Below are positions 26,824-35,704 of a stretch of DNA of 64,000 nucleotides, piece after piece. The notes below the pieces were generated by a model. That model had not been told where the DNA came from. It searched no databases and saw only the letters and a list, made by a program, of their open reading frames with translations. Where the stretch lies: NCBI RefSeq assembly GCF_003947455.1, contig NZ_QHJH01000010.1, forward strand, positions 36,504-100,503. The letters are read 5' to 3'. The position numbers were made by a program, and so were the translations under genes. Within the stretch, counting starts at the first letter, position 1. Each line of letters opens with the position of its first letter. The stretch is from Streptomyces sp. WAC 04229 (GTDB taxonomy: Bacteria; Actinomycetota; Actinomycetes; Streptomycetales; Streptomycetaceae).

Positions 26824-27767
26824 CCGCCCATCCCCGGCTGAGCATCGGCCTGCCCGTGTACAACGGCGAGGAGTACCTGTCCGAGGCCTTCGACGCCCTG
26901 CTCGGCCAGACCTACGAGGACTTCGAGCTGGTCGTCTCCGACAACGCCTCGACCGACGGCACCCGGGACATCTGCCGCCGGTACGCCGCGCGGGACTCAC
27001 GCATCCGGTACCTCAGGCTGCCCAGGAACATCGGCGCCGCGCCCAACCACAACTACGTGTTCACCGAGTGCCGGGGCGAGCTGTTCAAGTGGGCCTCGCA
27101 CGACGACCTGTACGCCCGGGACCTGCTGCGCCGCTGCGTGCAGGCGCTGGACGAGCGGCCGGACGTGATCCTCGCGCACAGCGGGCAGGCGGTCGTCGAC
27201 GGCGACGGCGAGGTGAAGGTCCCCTACGAGTACGGGCTCGCGACCGACTCGCCGCGCGCGCCGGAGCGCTTCCGCAGTCTGCTGTTCGAGCCGGGCGGCG
27301 ACGACTTCTACGGGGTGATGCGGGCCGACGTGCTGCGCCGGGTGAAGCCGCACGACAGCTACCACCACGCGGACCGCACGTTCGTCGCCGAGATCACCCT
27401 GCACGGCCCCTTCCACCAGGTGCCGGAGCTGCTGTACTTCCGCCGCGACCACCCCACCCGCGCCGAGCGGGCGAACCCGGGCAAGCGCGCCCGGTGCGTC
27501 AACCTGGACCCGCGCCGGGCGGGCCCGCTGCACCCGACGCCCCGGCTGCTCGCCGAGTACGTCTGGGGCTTCGTCACGGCGATCCGGCGGGCGCCGCTGT
27601 CGGCCGCGGACCGGCGCGCGTGCTACCGCCACCTCGCCGCGTGGCTGACCAGCCGGACCCGGCCCGGTGCCGGTGAGCGGGTCGAGGACCGCGCGCCGGT
27701 CGACCCGGGCCGGCACACCGTCTCCGTCGACGCGCTCGTAGCCGGCCGTGAGGGGAGGCAGGTATGA
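26820..27767 (+). CDS. Family 2 (GT-A) glycosyltransferase
   Basis: The 315-aa protein has the GT2 start LSIGLPVYNGEEYLSEAFDA, VVSDNASTDGTRDICRRYA and the metal-binding motif WASHDDLYARD (DD in place of DxD). It lacks C-terminal membrane helices, so it should be cytoplasmic. With the WbaP-like transferase and the two GT4 enzymes it implies a repeat unit of at least four sugars if each acts once. The C-terminal 50 residues are polar and probably disordered. Confidence 0.92.
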   Translation: MTAHPRLSIGLPVYNGEEYLSEAFDALLGQTYEDFELVVSDNASTDGTRDICRRYAARDSRIRYLRLPRNIGAAPNHNYVFTECRGELFKWASHDDLYARDLLRRCVQALDERPDVILAHSGQAVVDGDGEVKVPYEYGLATDSPRAPERFRSLLFEPGGDDFYGVMRADVLRRVKPHDSYHHADRTFVAEITLHGPFHQVPELLYFRRDHPTRAERANPGKRARCVNLDPRRAGPLHPTPRLLAEYVWGFVTAIRRAPLSAADRRACYRHLAAWLTSRTRPGAGERVEDRAPVDPGRHTVSVDALVAGREGRQV

Positions 27768-29002
27768 CCGCTTCCCACGGAACGCCGGTGCGCGTCGGGC
27801 TGTTCGGGCTGCTCGGCTCCGGCAACGTCGGCAACGACGGCTCGCTCGAGGCCGTGCTCGGGTACCTCCGCGCCGAGCATCCGGCGGCCGTCGTGGACGC
27901 GCTGTGCGGTGGACCCGAGCACGTCGAGAGCAGGTACGGGATCCCTGCGACGCGGCTGAACTGGTACAGCGGCGAGTACCGGACCGCGTCCCGGGCGAGC
28001 GCGATCGCGGCCAAGGGGCTCGGCAAACTCGTCGACGCCGTCCGCACCGCCGTCTGGGTGCGCCGGCACGACGTGGTGATCGTGCCCGGCACGGGCGTCC
28101 TGGAAGCCACCCTGCCACTGCGGCCATGGGGTTTCCCGTACTCGCTGTTCCTGCTCTGCGCGACCGGGCGGCTGCTCCGCACCCGGGTCGCGCTCGTCAG
28201 TGTGGGCGCCGCCACGATCGCGCGGCGGCCGACCCGGGTCCTGACGCGCTGGTCGGCACGGCTGGCCGCGTACCGGTCGTTCCGGGACGACATGTCCCGT
28301 GACGCGATGCGGGCCATGGGCGTGGACACCGCGCGCGACGAGGTCTACGAAGACCTCGCGTTCGCTCTGCCGACACCGCCGGCGAGCGCACCCTCGGCTC
28401 CGCCGGGCACGGTCTGCGTCGGTGTCATGGCCTTCCACGGCGGCAACGACGACCGAGCCAGGGCCGACGAGATACACCGGCGCTACCTCGACGGGACGAC
28501 CCGGTTCGTCCGCGCGCTCGTCGACGAGGGCAGACCCGTCCGGCTGCTCACCGGCGACGAGCTGGACCGGCCGGTGGCCGACGGGATCCTCGACGCGGTG
28601 GGCTCGCCGCTGGTCACCGTCGCCGAGACGGCCTCGCTCGACGACCTGATGCAGGAGACGGCGGCCGCCGACACCGTGGTGGCGACGCGGTACCACAACC
28701 TGGTCTGCGCGCTGAAGGCGGGCACGCCGACGCTCGCGCTCAGCTACTCGGCCAAGAGCGACGCCCTGATGGCCCGCATGGGGCTGGCCCCGTACTGCCA
28801 CCCGGCCCGCGAGGTCGACGCCGAGCATCTGCTGGAACAGTTCCGGGAGGTGGAGAAGCGCTCGGAGGAGCTGCGGCTGACCCTCGCCGAGCGGAACGAG
28901 GCCGCCGTCCGGCGGTCGGAGCAGCAGTTCACCGTGCTGACCGCGACCCTGTTCCCCTCGACCGGCAACGCCGGCGCCCCCGCCCGACAGGAGACGTCAT
29001 GA
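27764..29002 (+). CDS. Polysaccharide pyruvyl transferase family protein
   Basis: The 412-aa protein begins GLFGLLGSGNVGNDGSLEAVL, the glycine-rich start of the CsaB/pyruvyl transferase family. It continues with VIVPGTGVLE, a GT-B-like C-terminal half and VVATRYHNLVCALKAGTPTLAL, which matches the family motif around the conserved His. It would attach a pyruvate ketal from PEP to a sugar, giving the polymer negative charge. It is translationally coupled to the GT2 and the RfbC-like gene. Confidence 0.88.
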   Translation: MTASHGTPVRVGLFGLLGSGNVGNDGSLEAVLGYLRAEHPAAVVDALCGGPEHVESRYGIPATRLNWYSGEYRTASRASAIAAKGLGKLVDAVRTAVWVRRHDVVIVPGTGVLEATLPLRPWGFPYSLFLLCATGRLLRTRVALVSVGAATIARRPTRVLTRWSARLAAYRSFRDDMSRDAMRAMGVDTARDEVYEDLAFALPTPPASAPSAPPGTVCVGVMAFHGGNDDRARADEIHRRYLDGTTRFVRALVDEGRPVRLLTGDELDRPVADGILDAVGSPLVTVAETASLDDLMQETAAADTVVATRYHNLVCALKAGTPTLALSYSAKSDALMARMGLAPYCHPAREVDAEHLLEQFREVEKRSEELRLTLAERNEAAVRRSEQQFTVLTATLFPSTGNAGAPARQETS

Positions 29003-29550
29003 AGGCGACCGCGGTCCCGGAGATCACCGGCGCGTACCTCTTCGAGCCGGTGCCGTACGCCGACGAACGCGGCTTCTTCTGCCGCACCTTCGACGCCGAC
29101 GTGGTCCGCTCGGCGGGCCTCGACCCGGACGCCTTCGTCCAGGACAGCGTGTCCCGCTCGGTACGGGGCGTGCTGCGCGGGCTGCATCTGCGCTCGGGCG
29201 CCGGAGAGGCCAAGCTGGTGCGGTGCTCGTACGGGCGGATCTTCGACGTCGTGGTCGACCTGCGACCCGGTTCCCCGACCTACCGCACCGTGGCCACCTT
29301 CGAAATGTCCGGCGAGACGCAGACGACCCTGTACATCCCGGCGGGGTGCGCGCACGGCTTCCAGGCGTTGACCGAGACCGCCGACACCTCCTACCGGATC
29401 GACCGCCCGCACGACCCGGCCGAGGACGTCACGATCGCCTTCGACGACCCCGAACTCGCCGTTCCCTGGCCGCTGCCGCCCAGGTCGATGTCCGAGCGGG
29501 ACCGGGAGGCGCCGAGCCTCGCCGAGGTCCTGAAGCAGAGAGAGGGCTGA
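28999..29550 (+). CDS. dTDP-4-dehydrorhamnose 3,5-epimerase family (RfbC-like)
   Basis: The 183-aa cupin-type enzyme shows GFFCRTFDAD, the substrate loop VSRSVRGVLRGLHLR with catalytic His in GLH, the KLVRCSYGRIFDVVVDLR stretch, and YIPAGCAHGFQALTETAD. It would epimerise C3 and/or C5 of a 4-keto-6-deoxy nucleotide sugar. No RmlA, RmlB or RmlD homologue is adjacent, so it probably serves the special sugar of this operon and may act with the methyltransferase and aminotransferase. Confidence 0.9.
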   Translation: MKATAVPEITGAYLFEPVPYADERGFFCRTFDADVVRSAGLDPDAFVQDSVSRSVRGVLRGLHLRSGAGEAKLVRCSYGRIFDVVVDLRPGSPTYRTVATFEMSGETQTTLYIPAGCAHGFQALTETADTSYRIDRPHDPAEDVTIAFDDPELAVPWPLPPRSMSERDREAPSLAEVLKQREG

Positions 29551-29557
29551 AGTACGC

Positions 29558-30892
29558 GTGGACACCCAAGAGTCCGGAGGCCTCCGCCTGCCCCGGTCGC
29601 GGCAGGCCAACGAGCGGCTGCACGCCATGATTCCCGGGGGCGCGCACACCTACGCCAAGGGCGACGACCAGTATCCCGACGACGTGGCCCCGGTCATCAG
29701 CCACGGCCGCGGTGCCCATGTGTGGGACGTCGACGGCAACCGCTACGTCGAATACGGCTCCGGCCTGCGGTCGGTGAGCCTCGGGCACGCGCACCCGCGC
29801 GTGGTCGAGGCGGTACGGCGCGAACTCGGCCGCGGCAGCAACTTCGTCCGGCCGTCCGTCGTGGAGGTCGAGGCCGCGGAACGCTTCCTGGCCACCGTGC
29901 CGACCGCGGAGATGGTGAAGTTCGCGAAGAACGGCTCCGACGTCACCACCGCCGCGGTACGTCTCGCCCGCGCCGTCACCGGTCGCGCACGAGTCGCCAT
30001 CTGCGGCGACCATCCCTTCTACTCCGTCGACGACTGGTTCATCGGCACCACGCCCATGTCCGCCGGTGTTCCGGCGGCGACCACCGACCTCACCGTGGCG
30101 TTCCCGTACGGCGACCTGGCCGCCACCGAGGAACTGCTCACCCGGTACCGGGACGAGGTCGCCTGCCTGATCCTCGAACCGGCCACCCACACCGAGCCGC
30201 CGCCCGGGTATCTCGCCGGTCTGCGGGAACTGGCCGACCGGCACGGCTGCGTCCTGGTCTTCGACGAGATGATCACCGGCTTCCGCTGGTCCGAGGCGGG
30301 CGCCCAGGGCCTGTACGGCGTCGTCCCCGACCTCTCCACCTTCGGCAAGGCGCTGGGCAACGGATGCGCCGTCTCCGCGCTGGCCGGGCGCCGCGACCTG
30401 ATGGAGTGGGGCGGGCTGCGTCACTCCGGCGACCGGGTGTTCCTGCTGTCCACCACGCACGGGGCCGAGACGCACTCGCTGGCGGCGGCGATGGCCGTAC
30501 AGACCACCTACGTCGAGGAGGGCGTCACCGCGCGGCTGCACGCGCTCGGCGAGCGGCTCGCCGCCGGTGTCCGCGACGCCGCGGCCGGCATGGGAGTGGC
30601 CGACCACGTCGTCGTCCGGGGCCGGGCCAGCAACCTGGTCTTCGCCACCCTCGACGAGAACCGGCGGCCGTCGCAGCCGTACCGCACCCTGTTCCTGCGC
30701 CGGCTCCTCGCGGGCGGGGTGCTGGCCCCGTCGTTCGTGGTGAGCGACGCGCTCAGTGACGCCGACATCGATCACACCGTCGATGTGGTGGCGCAGGCGT
30801 GTGCGGTGTACCGGAAGGCACTGGACGCGGGTGATCCCACGCCGTGGACGGGGGGACGACCGGTGAAGCCGGTGTTCCGGCGTTCTGTGTGA
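29558..30892 (+). CDS. Class III PLP aminotransferase (glutamate-1-semialdehyde aminomutase-like)
   Basis: The 444-aa product starts at GTG 29558. It has the PLP fold with VFDEMITGFRWSEAG (Asp for the pyridine N), the Schiff-base lysine in STFGKALGNG, and HPFYSVDDWFIGTTP. The fold group includes HemL and sugar or polyamine aminotransferases. As the last gene of the polysaccharide operon it most likely transaminates a keto sugar; heme synthesis is unlikely in this setting. Its stop at 30892 is 7 bp from the converging PAP2 stop. Confidence 0.87.
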   Translation: MDTQESGGLRLPRSRQANERLHAMIPGGAHTYAKGDDQYPDDVAPVISHGRGAHVWDVDGNRYVEYGSGLRSVSLGHAHPRVVEAVRRELGRGSNFVRPSVVEVEAAERFLATVPTAEMVKFAKNGSDVTTAAVRLARAVTGRARVAICGDHPFYSVDDWFIGTTPMSAGVPAATTDLTVAFPYGDLAATEELLTRYRDEVACLILEPATHTEPPPGYLAGLRELADRHGCVLVFDEMITGFRWSEAGAQGLYGVVPDLSTFGKALGNGCAVSALAGRRDLMEWGGLRHSGDRVFLLSTTHGAETHSLAAAMAVQTTYVEEGVTARLHALGERLAAGVRDAAAGMGVADHVVVRGRASNLVFATLDENRRPSQPYRTLFLRRLLAGGVLAPSFVVSDALSDADIDHTVDVVAQACAVYRKALDAGDPTPWTGGRPVKPVFRRSV

Positions 30893-30899
30893 CGTGACG

Positions 30900-31592
30900 T
30901 CAGCGGCGCTCCGGCTGAGGGGCGCCGGACGTCCGGCCGGCCGGCCTGTCGGCGGTCCGGTCGACCAGCCACGCGGTGGCCGGTGTCACCGCCAGCGCGG
31001 TGCACCAGCCGCCGAGCGCGTCCGTCGGGTAGTGCGCGCCCAGGGTGACCTGTGCCCAGCCCATCGCGGCGCCGGCCGCCGTCGCCGTGGCGAGCACGAG
31101 CGACGGGCCGGCCGCGCCGCCGAGCCGGAGCCGTCCGGTCACGAGCAGCGCCACCGCGAGGGCGAACGCGGTGAGGAAGGCGGTGTGCCCGCTCGGGTAG
31201 GAGAGGTGACCGTCGTGGATGGTGCGCCCCACCAGTGGCTTGAGAAGCTTCGTCGCCACCACGCTCAGGCCGGGACCGGCCACGACGAACACCGCCGCAC
31301 GAGGCCACCGAAGCAACAGGGCGGCCGCCGCCGCGGCCCCCACCAGCATCGCCGCTCCCCCGGGCTCCCCCAGGAAGTCCGTGGCCAGGGCGACATGCCG
31401 CCACGACGTCCCCGCACCGTCCACCGCCGCCCCGACCCGCGCGTCCACCGCCCCGGGCCCGCCGGCACCGCCGTAGAGAACCCCGAGCGCGACGACCACC
31501 AGAGCGGCGAGGGCCGCGATCGCCCCCCACCACACGCGCGGGCCCGTCGCAAGCACCGCGCGCTCCCGCGCACCGGTCACAGGCGCGCCCAC
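30900..31592 (-). CDS. PAP2-family membrane phosphatase
   Basis: The 230-aa protein has about six membrane segments and the three-part acid phosphatase signature: KLLKPLVGR, YPSGHTAFLTAF and GAHYPTDALGG (catalytic His). It is likely a lipid-phosphate phosphatase such as undecaprenyl-pyrophosphate phosphatase, which would recycle the carrier used by the adjoining polysaccharide operon. It is convergent to that operon and so separately transcribed. The C-terminal tail is Arg/Pro-rich. Confidence 0.9.
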   Translation of the reverse strand: MGAPVTGARERAVLATGPRVWWGAIAALAALVVVALGVLYGGAGGPGAVDARVGAAVDGAGTSWRHVALATDFLGEPGGAAMLVGAAAAAALLLRWPRAAVFVVAGPGLSVVATKLLKPLVGRTIHDGHLSYPSGHTAFLTAFALAVALLVTGRLRLGGAAGPSLVLATATAAGAAMGWAQVTLGAHYPTDALGGWCTALAVTPATAWLVDRTADRPAGRTSGAPQPERR

Positions 31593-31697
31593 TCAACGGG
31601 GGCGTCGGACGACGCGGTCGGGCCGCACGATGAGGGTCACCCGCCCACCCTACCCTTGCGAAGTGCGGCCCTTCCGGGGCTCCGTCATTCCCTCATG

Positions 31698-32837
31698 TCA
31701 CGCCGGGTCGACCCGCCAGACCGTGCCGCCGATGGCCAGGGCGTACAGCTCGCCGTCGGTGTCCTGGGCGAAGGAGACGACCTCTCCGCCGTTCACACCG
31801 AGGTCGTGCTCGGCGGTCACCTTGCCGTTGTCGATCTCCAGGGAGCGCAGGGTGCCGTCGCAGTAGTCGCTGTAGACGTACTGGCCTTCGAGGTCGGCGA
31901 TGGCCTGGCCGCGGTAGACGTAGCCGCCGGTGACCGAGCAGCCGAGGCCGTTGCGGTCGTACTCGTGGATCGGCGGGACGTGGTTCGCGGGCTCGGTGCC
32001 GCCGCGGAAGGGGTGGGTGCCCTCCATCTGCGCCCAGCCGTAGTTCTCGCCGCCCTTGCTGTCCGCGGGCGCCCAGTCGATCTCCTCCCATGCGCTCTGG
32101 CCGACGTCGGCGATCAGCAGGTCGCCGGAGCCGGCGTCGAAGGAGAACCGCCACGGGTTGCGCAGCCCGTACGACCAGATCTCGCCCCTGGCGTTCGGGT
32201 CGCCGACGAACGGGTTGTCCTCCGGGACGGCGTACGGGGTGCCGCCCCGCGGGTCGATCCGGAGCAGTTTGCCGAGCAGGGTGTCGAGCTTCTGCCCGTT
32301 GCCGTCGGGGTCGCCGCCGCCTCCCCCGTCGCCGAACGCGATGTAGAGGTAGCCGTCGGGACCGAACGTGATGTCGCCGCCGTTGTGGTTCGACTCGGGC
32401 TGCTCCTGGGTCAGGACGGTGCGCCGGGTGTCCTCCTGGATCGTCCCGTCCTGGACGGCGAACTCGTCGATGGTGCTGGTGCCCTGGAGGTCGGTGTAGG
32501 AGATGTAGAAGTGCGCGAAGTCCTTGTCGAACGTCACGCCGAGCAGACCGCGTTCGCCGTCGGTGGTCGTCTCGTCGGAGATGTCGAGGACGGGTTCGCC
32601 GAGTCCGCCGTCGTTCAGGACCCGGACCGTTCCCGCGCGTTCGGCGATCCAGACCGTGTCGCCGGGTCCCGCGGCACCGGCGGTCGGGTTCGTGGCCTGG
32701 GCCACCTCCGTCAGCGCGACCTGGGCCGCGCTCGCGTCGGTGGCGGGCTCGTCGGCGTACGCCGTGGCCAGGGCCAGGGATCCGACGAGACCGAGCGTGC
32801 CGATGATCGCCGACAATCTGGTGCGAACTTTCACCAT
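31698..32837 (-). CDS. Secreted PQQ-type sugar dehydrogenase (glucose/sorbosone dehydrogenase family)
   Basis: The 379-aa protein has a Sec signal (about 1-28, SAIIGTLGLVGSLALATAYA) and a six-bladed propeller with ERGLLGVTFDKDF, SNHNGGDITFGPDGYLYIAFGDGG, LLGKLLRIDPRGG and SYGLRNPWRFSFD. These match the soluble-glucose-dehydrogenase/sorbosone family, which oxidises aldoses or sugar derivatives outside the cell with PQQ. No PQQ synthesis genes are in view. ATG at 32837 follows GGGAGG. A DasR-like element lies about 145 bp upstream. Confidence 0.88.
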   Translation of the reverse strand: MVKVRTRLSAIIGTLGLVGSLALATAYADEPATDASAAQVALTEVAQATNPTAGAAGPGDTVWIAERAGTVRVLNDGGLGEPVLDISDETTTDGERGLLGVTFDKDFAHFYISYTDLQGTSTIDEFAVQDGTIQEDTRRTVLTQEQPESNHNGGDITFGPDGYLYIAFGDGGGGGDPDGNGQKLDTLLGKLLRIDPRGGTPYAVPEDNPFVGDPNARGEIWSYGLRNPWRFSFDAGSGDLLIADVGQSAWEEIDWAPADSKGGENYGWAQMEGTHPFRGGTEPANHVPPIHEYDRNGLGCSVTGGYVYRGQAIADLEGQYVYSDYCDGTLRSLEIDNGKVTAEHDLGVNGGEVVSFAQDTDGELYALAIGGTVWRVDPA

Positions 32838-32980
32838 GGCCTCCCGGAGGCGGTGAGTGGGGGGAGTTCACCCGGCTGCTCGGGTCGCGGTCGTGGGGCG
32901 TCGTCCGAGCCGGCTCGCAACTCGGGTGGGGGGAAGGTCGTGCCGCCGGCCACCGCCGACCCTACGACCCCGGAGCGCTC

Positions 32981-32992
32981 AGGCCTAGACCA
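32981..32992. promoter_or_regulatory. DasR-like (dre) half-symmetric element
   Basis: AGGCCTAGACCA matches 10 of 12 positions of the dre core TGGTCTAGACCA. It lies upstream of the secreted sugar dehydrogenase (reverse strand), close to a TAGGGT -10-like hexamer at 32959-32964 on that strand. DasR or another GntR regulator of aminosugar use is the plausible binder; this is inference from consensus. Confidence 0.35.
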
Positions 32993-33033
32993 ACGCACGC
33001 CACTTCTGTCACTCGGCTTCCAAACCGGTGGCG

Positions 33034-33900
33034 CTACCGGGTCGTTCCCTGGCTCCCGGCGTCTCCGAGGCGGTCGAGGCGGTCGAGGCGGTCGCGATGA
33101 GCCTGGGACAGGTGGAGGTTCTCGGCGGCGAGGTTCTCCTCCAGGTGGTCGATCCGGGCGGTTCCCGGGATCGGGAGGACGACCGGCGAGTGGCCCAGGA
33201 GCCAAGCCAGGGCAAGCTGTGTGGGGGTGGCGTCGACTTCGGCAGCCACGGCGGCGACCTCGGCCCGCTGTCCCGACTCTCCCCAGGCGACAGGGCGCCA
33301 GGGCAGGAACGCGATCCCCGCCGCCTCACAGGCCGCCAGCACCGGCTCGTGCTCGCGATCGAGCAGGTTGTAGCGGTTCTGCACGCTCGCGATCTCGACG
33401 ATCCGCCGCGCCTGGTCGAGTTCGCCCACGGTGACCTCGGACAGTCCGATCCGGCCGATCTTCCCCTCGTCCCGCAGCTCCCGGAGCGTGCCGACCTGGT
33501 CGGCGAGCGGGGTCTCGCGGTCGATCCGGTGGAGCTGGAGCAGCTCGATCCGCTCGACGCGCAGTCGGCGCAGAGCTTGCTCGACCTGGTCGCGCAGGAC
33601 CGCCGGCCGGCCGTCGAGCCTCCACTCGTCATCGGGACCCGATCGGGCGACGCCGACCTTGGTGGTGATCAGCAGCTCATCGGAATAGGGGTGGAGGGCC
33701 TCCGCCAGGAGTTCCTCGTTGGCTCCGCCGCCGTACATGTACGCGGTGTCGATCAGGTTGACGCCCAGCTCGACGGCCCGCCGGGCGACCGCGAGAGAGT
33801 TCTTGCGGGCCAGGTCCGGGTCCGTCGGCAGGTGCATGGCCCCGAATCCGAGCCGCCGTACGCGCAGATCCCCGCCGATCAGAGACTCAGTCGAAGTCAC
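33034..33900 (-). CDS. Aldo/keto reductase
   Basis: The 288-aa cytoplasmic enzyme has the complete catalytic tetrad Asp51, Tyr56 (LIDTAYMYGGG), Lys81 (LLITTKVG) and His124 (LLQLHRID), and the C-terminal NADPH region VVLPIPGTARIDHLEEN. It starts at GTG 33900. It would reduce an aldehyde or ketone with NADPH; substrate unknown. It is divergent from the snapalysin gene and followed on the same strand by the sugar dehydrogenase after 196 bp. Confidence 0.93.
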   Translation of the reverse strand: MTSTESLIGGDLRVRRLGFGAMHLPTDPDLARKNSLAVARRAVELGVNLIDTAYMYGGGANEELLAEALHPYSDELLITTKVGVARSGPDDEWRLDGRPAVLRDQVEQALRRLRVERIELLQLHRIDRETPLADQVGTLRELRDEGKIGRIGLSEVTVGELDQARRIVEIASVQNRYNLLDREHEPVLAACEAAGIAFLPWRPVAWGESGQRAEVAAVAAEVDATPTQLALAWLLGHSPVVLPIPGTARIDHLEENLAAENLHLSQAHRDRLDRLDRLGDAGSQGTTR

Positions 33901-34049
33901 GTGCTGCCTACTCCCCTTCGCTCAAGGCACCACGCTATCAGCGCAGTTGTTCGACGCCGGGCGGAATAGCGGATTGGCCACCGGGGCGAGCGGGCAGGGA
34001 CGCAGGTGATGTCATGAGCACGACTCCTACCCCCACAAGGAGGTCGAAC

Positions 34050-34625
34050 ATGCACGTCCGTACGCTGACCGGCGGTATCGCCGCAGCCCTGCTGATGTCC
34101 ATGCCCCTGCTGAGCGGCCAGGCCGTGGCCGCCGACTCCCCGAGCGGCACCGCGCGGTCCCTGGCCGCGGCCACGGTACTCACCTACGACGCCAGCGGTT
34201 CCGCGGAGTTCCGGTCGGCCGTCGACCGGGGCGCGGCGATATGGAACGAGAGTGTCGAGGGCGTGGAGATGCGCCCGGCCGCGTCCGGGCAGCGGGCCAA
34301 CATCCGCATCCTGGCCGACAACGGCTGGCCGCGCGCCTACACCACCTCACTGGGCAACGGCACCGTCTACATAGGGCGCCAGGCGGTGGACCAGGGCTAC
34401 AACACGGTGCGCATCTCGTCCCACGAACTCGGCCACATCCTGGGTCTGCCGGACCGCAAGCCCGGGCCGTGCTCCAGCCTGATGTCGGGCTCCACGGCGG
34501 GCGTCGCCTGCACCAACCCGTACCCGAACGCGGCGGAGAAGTCCGAGGTCGAGGGCAACTTCGGCAACGCGGCAGCCTCGCCGTCCGAGGCTCCGGCGCG
34601 AATGCCCGTCCTGGTGCGCGACTGA
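34050..34625 (+). CDS. Snapalysin-family secreted zinc metalloprotease
   Basis: The 191-aa protein has a Sec signal (cut near SGQAVAA) and the zinc motif SSHELGHILGLPD, that is HExxHxxGxxD with His125, Glu126, His129 and Asp135, the form peculiar to snapalysins. The ATG at 34050 is chosen for the strong AAGGAGG site at 34038; the frame also opens at 34014. Snapalysins are small extracellular caseinolytic proteases of Streptomyces and often sit beside a LysR regulator, which is absent here. It is short for a pro-enzyme: little propeptide is visible. Confidence 0.9.
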   Translation: MHVRTLTGGIAAALLMSMPLLSGQAVAADSPSGTARSLAAATVLTYDASGSAEFRSAVDRGAAIWNESVEGVEMRPAASGQRANIRILADNGWPRAYTTSLGNGTVYIGRQAVDQGYNTVRISSHELGHILGLPDRKPGPCSSLMSGSTAGVACTNPYPNAAEKSEVEGNFGNAAASPSEAPARMPVLVRD

Positions 34626-34638
34626 CCGACGCACTACC

Positions 34639-34669
34639 GCCGTACGGCACCTCGCCGGTGCCGTACGGC
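34639..34669. terminator. Bidirectional hairpin terminator
   Basis: A perfect 13-bp stem (GCCGTACGGCACC at 34639-34651 with 34657-34669) and a 5-nt loop TCGCC lie in the 53-bp space between the converging snapalysin and substrate-binding-protein genes. Confidence 0.85.
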
Positions 34670-34678
34670 ATCGCCCGG

Positions 34679-35689
34679 TCAGTCCGCGAGCCGGCGCAGG
34701 TACGCGCCGAACTTCTCCAGACCGTCGATGTTGCGGGGCCCGCTGATGCCCTCGTTGTAGTCGAGGACGAAGAAGTTGTTCTTCCGCACGGCGGGGAGTC
34801 CCTTGGTGTGGGGAGACTTCTTCAGGAAGTCGATCTTCTTCTCCGCGGGCAGGTCGCCGTAGTCGAGGATGACGACGACCTCCGGCTCCGATGCGGCGAC
34901 CGACTCCCAGTTGACCTGGGTCCAGCGCTCGTCGAGTCCGTCGAAGACGTTCCTGCCGCCCGCCGACTTGATGATGTCGTTGGGCGGGACCTGATTGCCC
35001 GCGGTGAACGGCTGGTCGGTTCCGGAGTCGTAGAGGAAGACCGGAACCGGGTCACCCGCCGGAGCCTTGGCCTCGACGGCCCCGACGCGCTCCTTGAGAC
35101 CGTCGACCACCGTCTTGGCCTTCTCCTCGGCCCGGAAGATCCGGCCCAGCCGTTCGAGGTCGGTGTAGAGGGCCTCGAAGGGGGTGACCTTCTCCGGATA
35201 CCCGGGGTAGTTGAAGCAGCTCTCGGTGTGCATGAAGCTCTGGATGCCGAGCTTGTCCAGGATCGCCGGCGTGATGCCCCGCTCGTCCTTGAAACCGGAG
35301 TTCCAGCCCGCGACGACGAAGTCGGACTTGGCCTCGACGACGACCTCCTTGTTGAGCAGGTCGTCGCTGAGCATCTTCACCTTGGCGTACTCGGACGCAT
35401 ACGGGGACTCGGTCACCGGCGGGTTGGCCGGCGGCATCACGTAGCCGTGCACGTGATCGGTCAGGCCGAGGGCGAACAGCTTGTCCGCGCTGCCGGCTTC
35501 GTAGGCGACGGCCCGCTCGGGAACCTTGTACTTCACCGGCTCACCGCAGCGCTTGACGGTGACCTCGGCGGACGTCTTGGCGTCCGGTTCGACCTCGGCG
35601 CCGCAGCCGCTGAGCACGAGCGCCGCCGCCAGGGCGGATCCGAGAGCCGCACGCTGCCGTGCCGGGACGGGGAAGGGGGTTCTACGCAT
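34679..35689 (-). CDS. ABC transporter substrate-binding lipoprotein (FecB/BtuF fold)
   Basis: The 336-aa protein has a lipoprotein signal with LVLSGC (Cys29) and the two-lobed FecB-type fold with a long linking helix (about 175-200, LGRIFRAEEKAKTVVDGLKE). It would capture a metal chelate, corrinoid or similar ligand outside the membrane. It is downstream of the ATPase and permease genes on the same strand (15-bp gap). The ligand is not evident: siderophore, zincophore, cobamide or a deazaflavin precursor are all known for the fold. Confidence 0.88.
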   Translation of the reverse strand: MRRTPFPVPARQRAALGSALAAALVLSGCGAEVEPDAKTSAEVTVKRCGEPVKYKVPERAVAYEAGSADKLFALGLTDHVHGYVMPPANPPVTESPYASEYAKVKMLSDDLLNKEVVVEAKSDFVVAGWNSGFKDERGITPAILDKLGIQSFMHTESCFNYPGYPEKVTPFEALYTDLERLGRIFRAEEKAKTVVDGLKERVGAVEAKAPAGDPVPVFLYDSGTDQPFTAGNQVPPNDIIKSAGGRNVFDGLDERWTQVNWESVAASEPEVVVILDYGDLPAEKKIDFLKKSPHTKGLPAVRKNNFFVLDYNEGISGPRNIDGLEKFGAYLRRLAD

Positions 35690-35704
35690 GTCGTGAGGCG
35701 CCTT

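Noticed and set aside
31620..31671. 9-bp inverted repeat GGGCCGCAC/GTGCGGCCC upstream of the PAP2 gene as terminator
   Set aside because: The loop is 34 nt and the site lies in a promoter position for the PAP2 gene, so a terminator call is weak.
30894..33434. Forward frame of about 850 codons across the PAP2 and sugar dehydrogenase genes
   Set aside because: It is antisense to two genes with full motif sets and has shadow-type composition.
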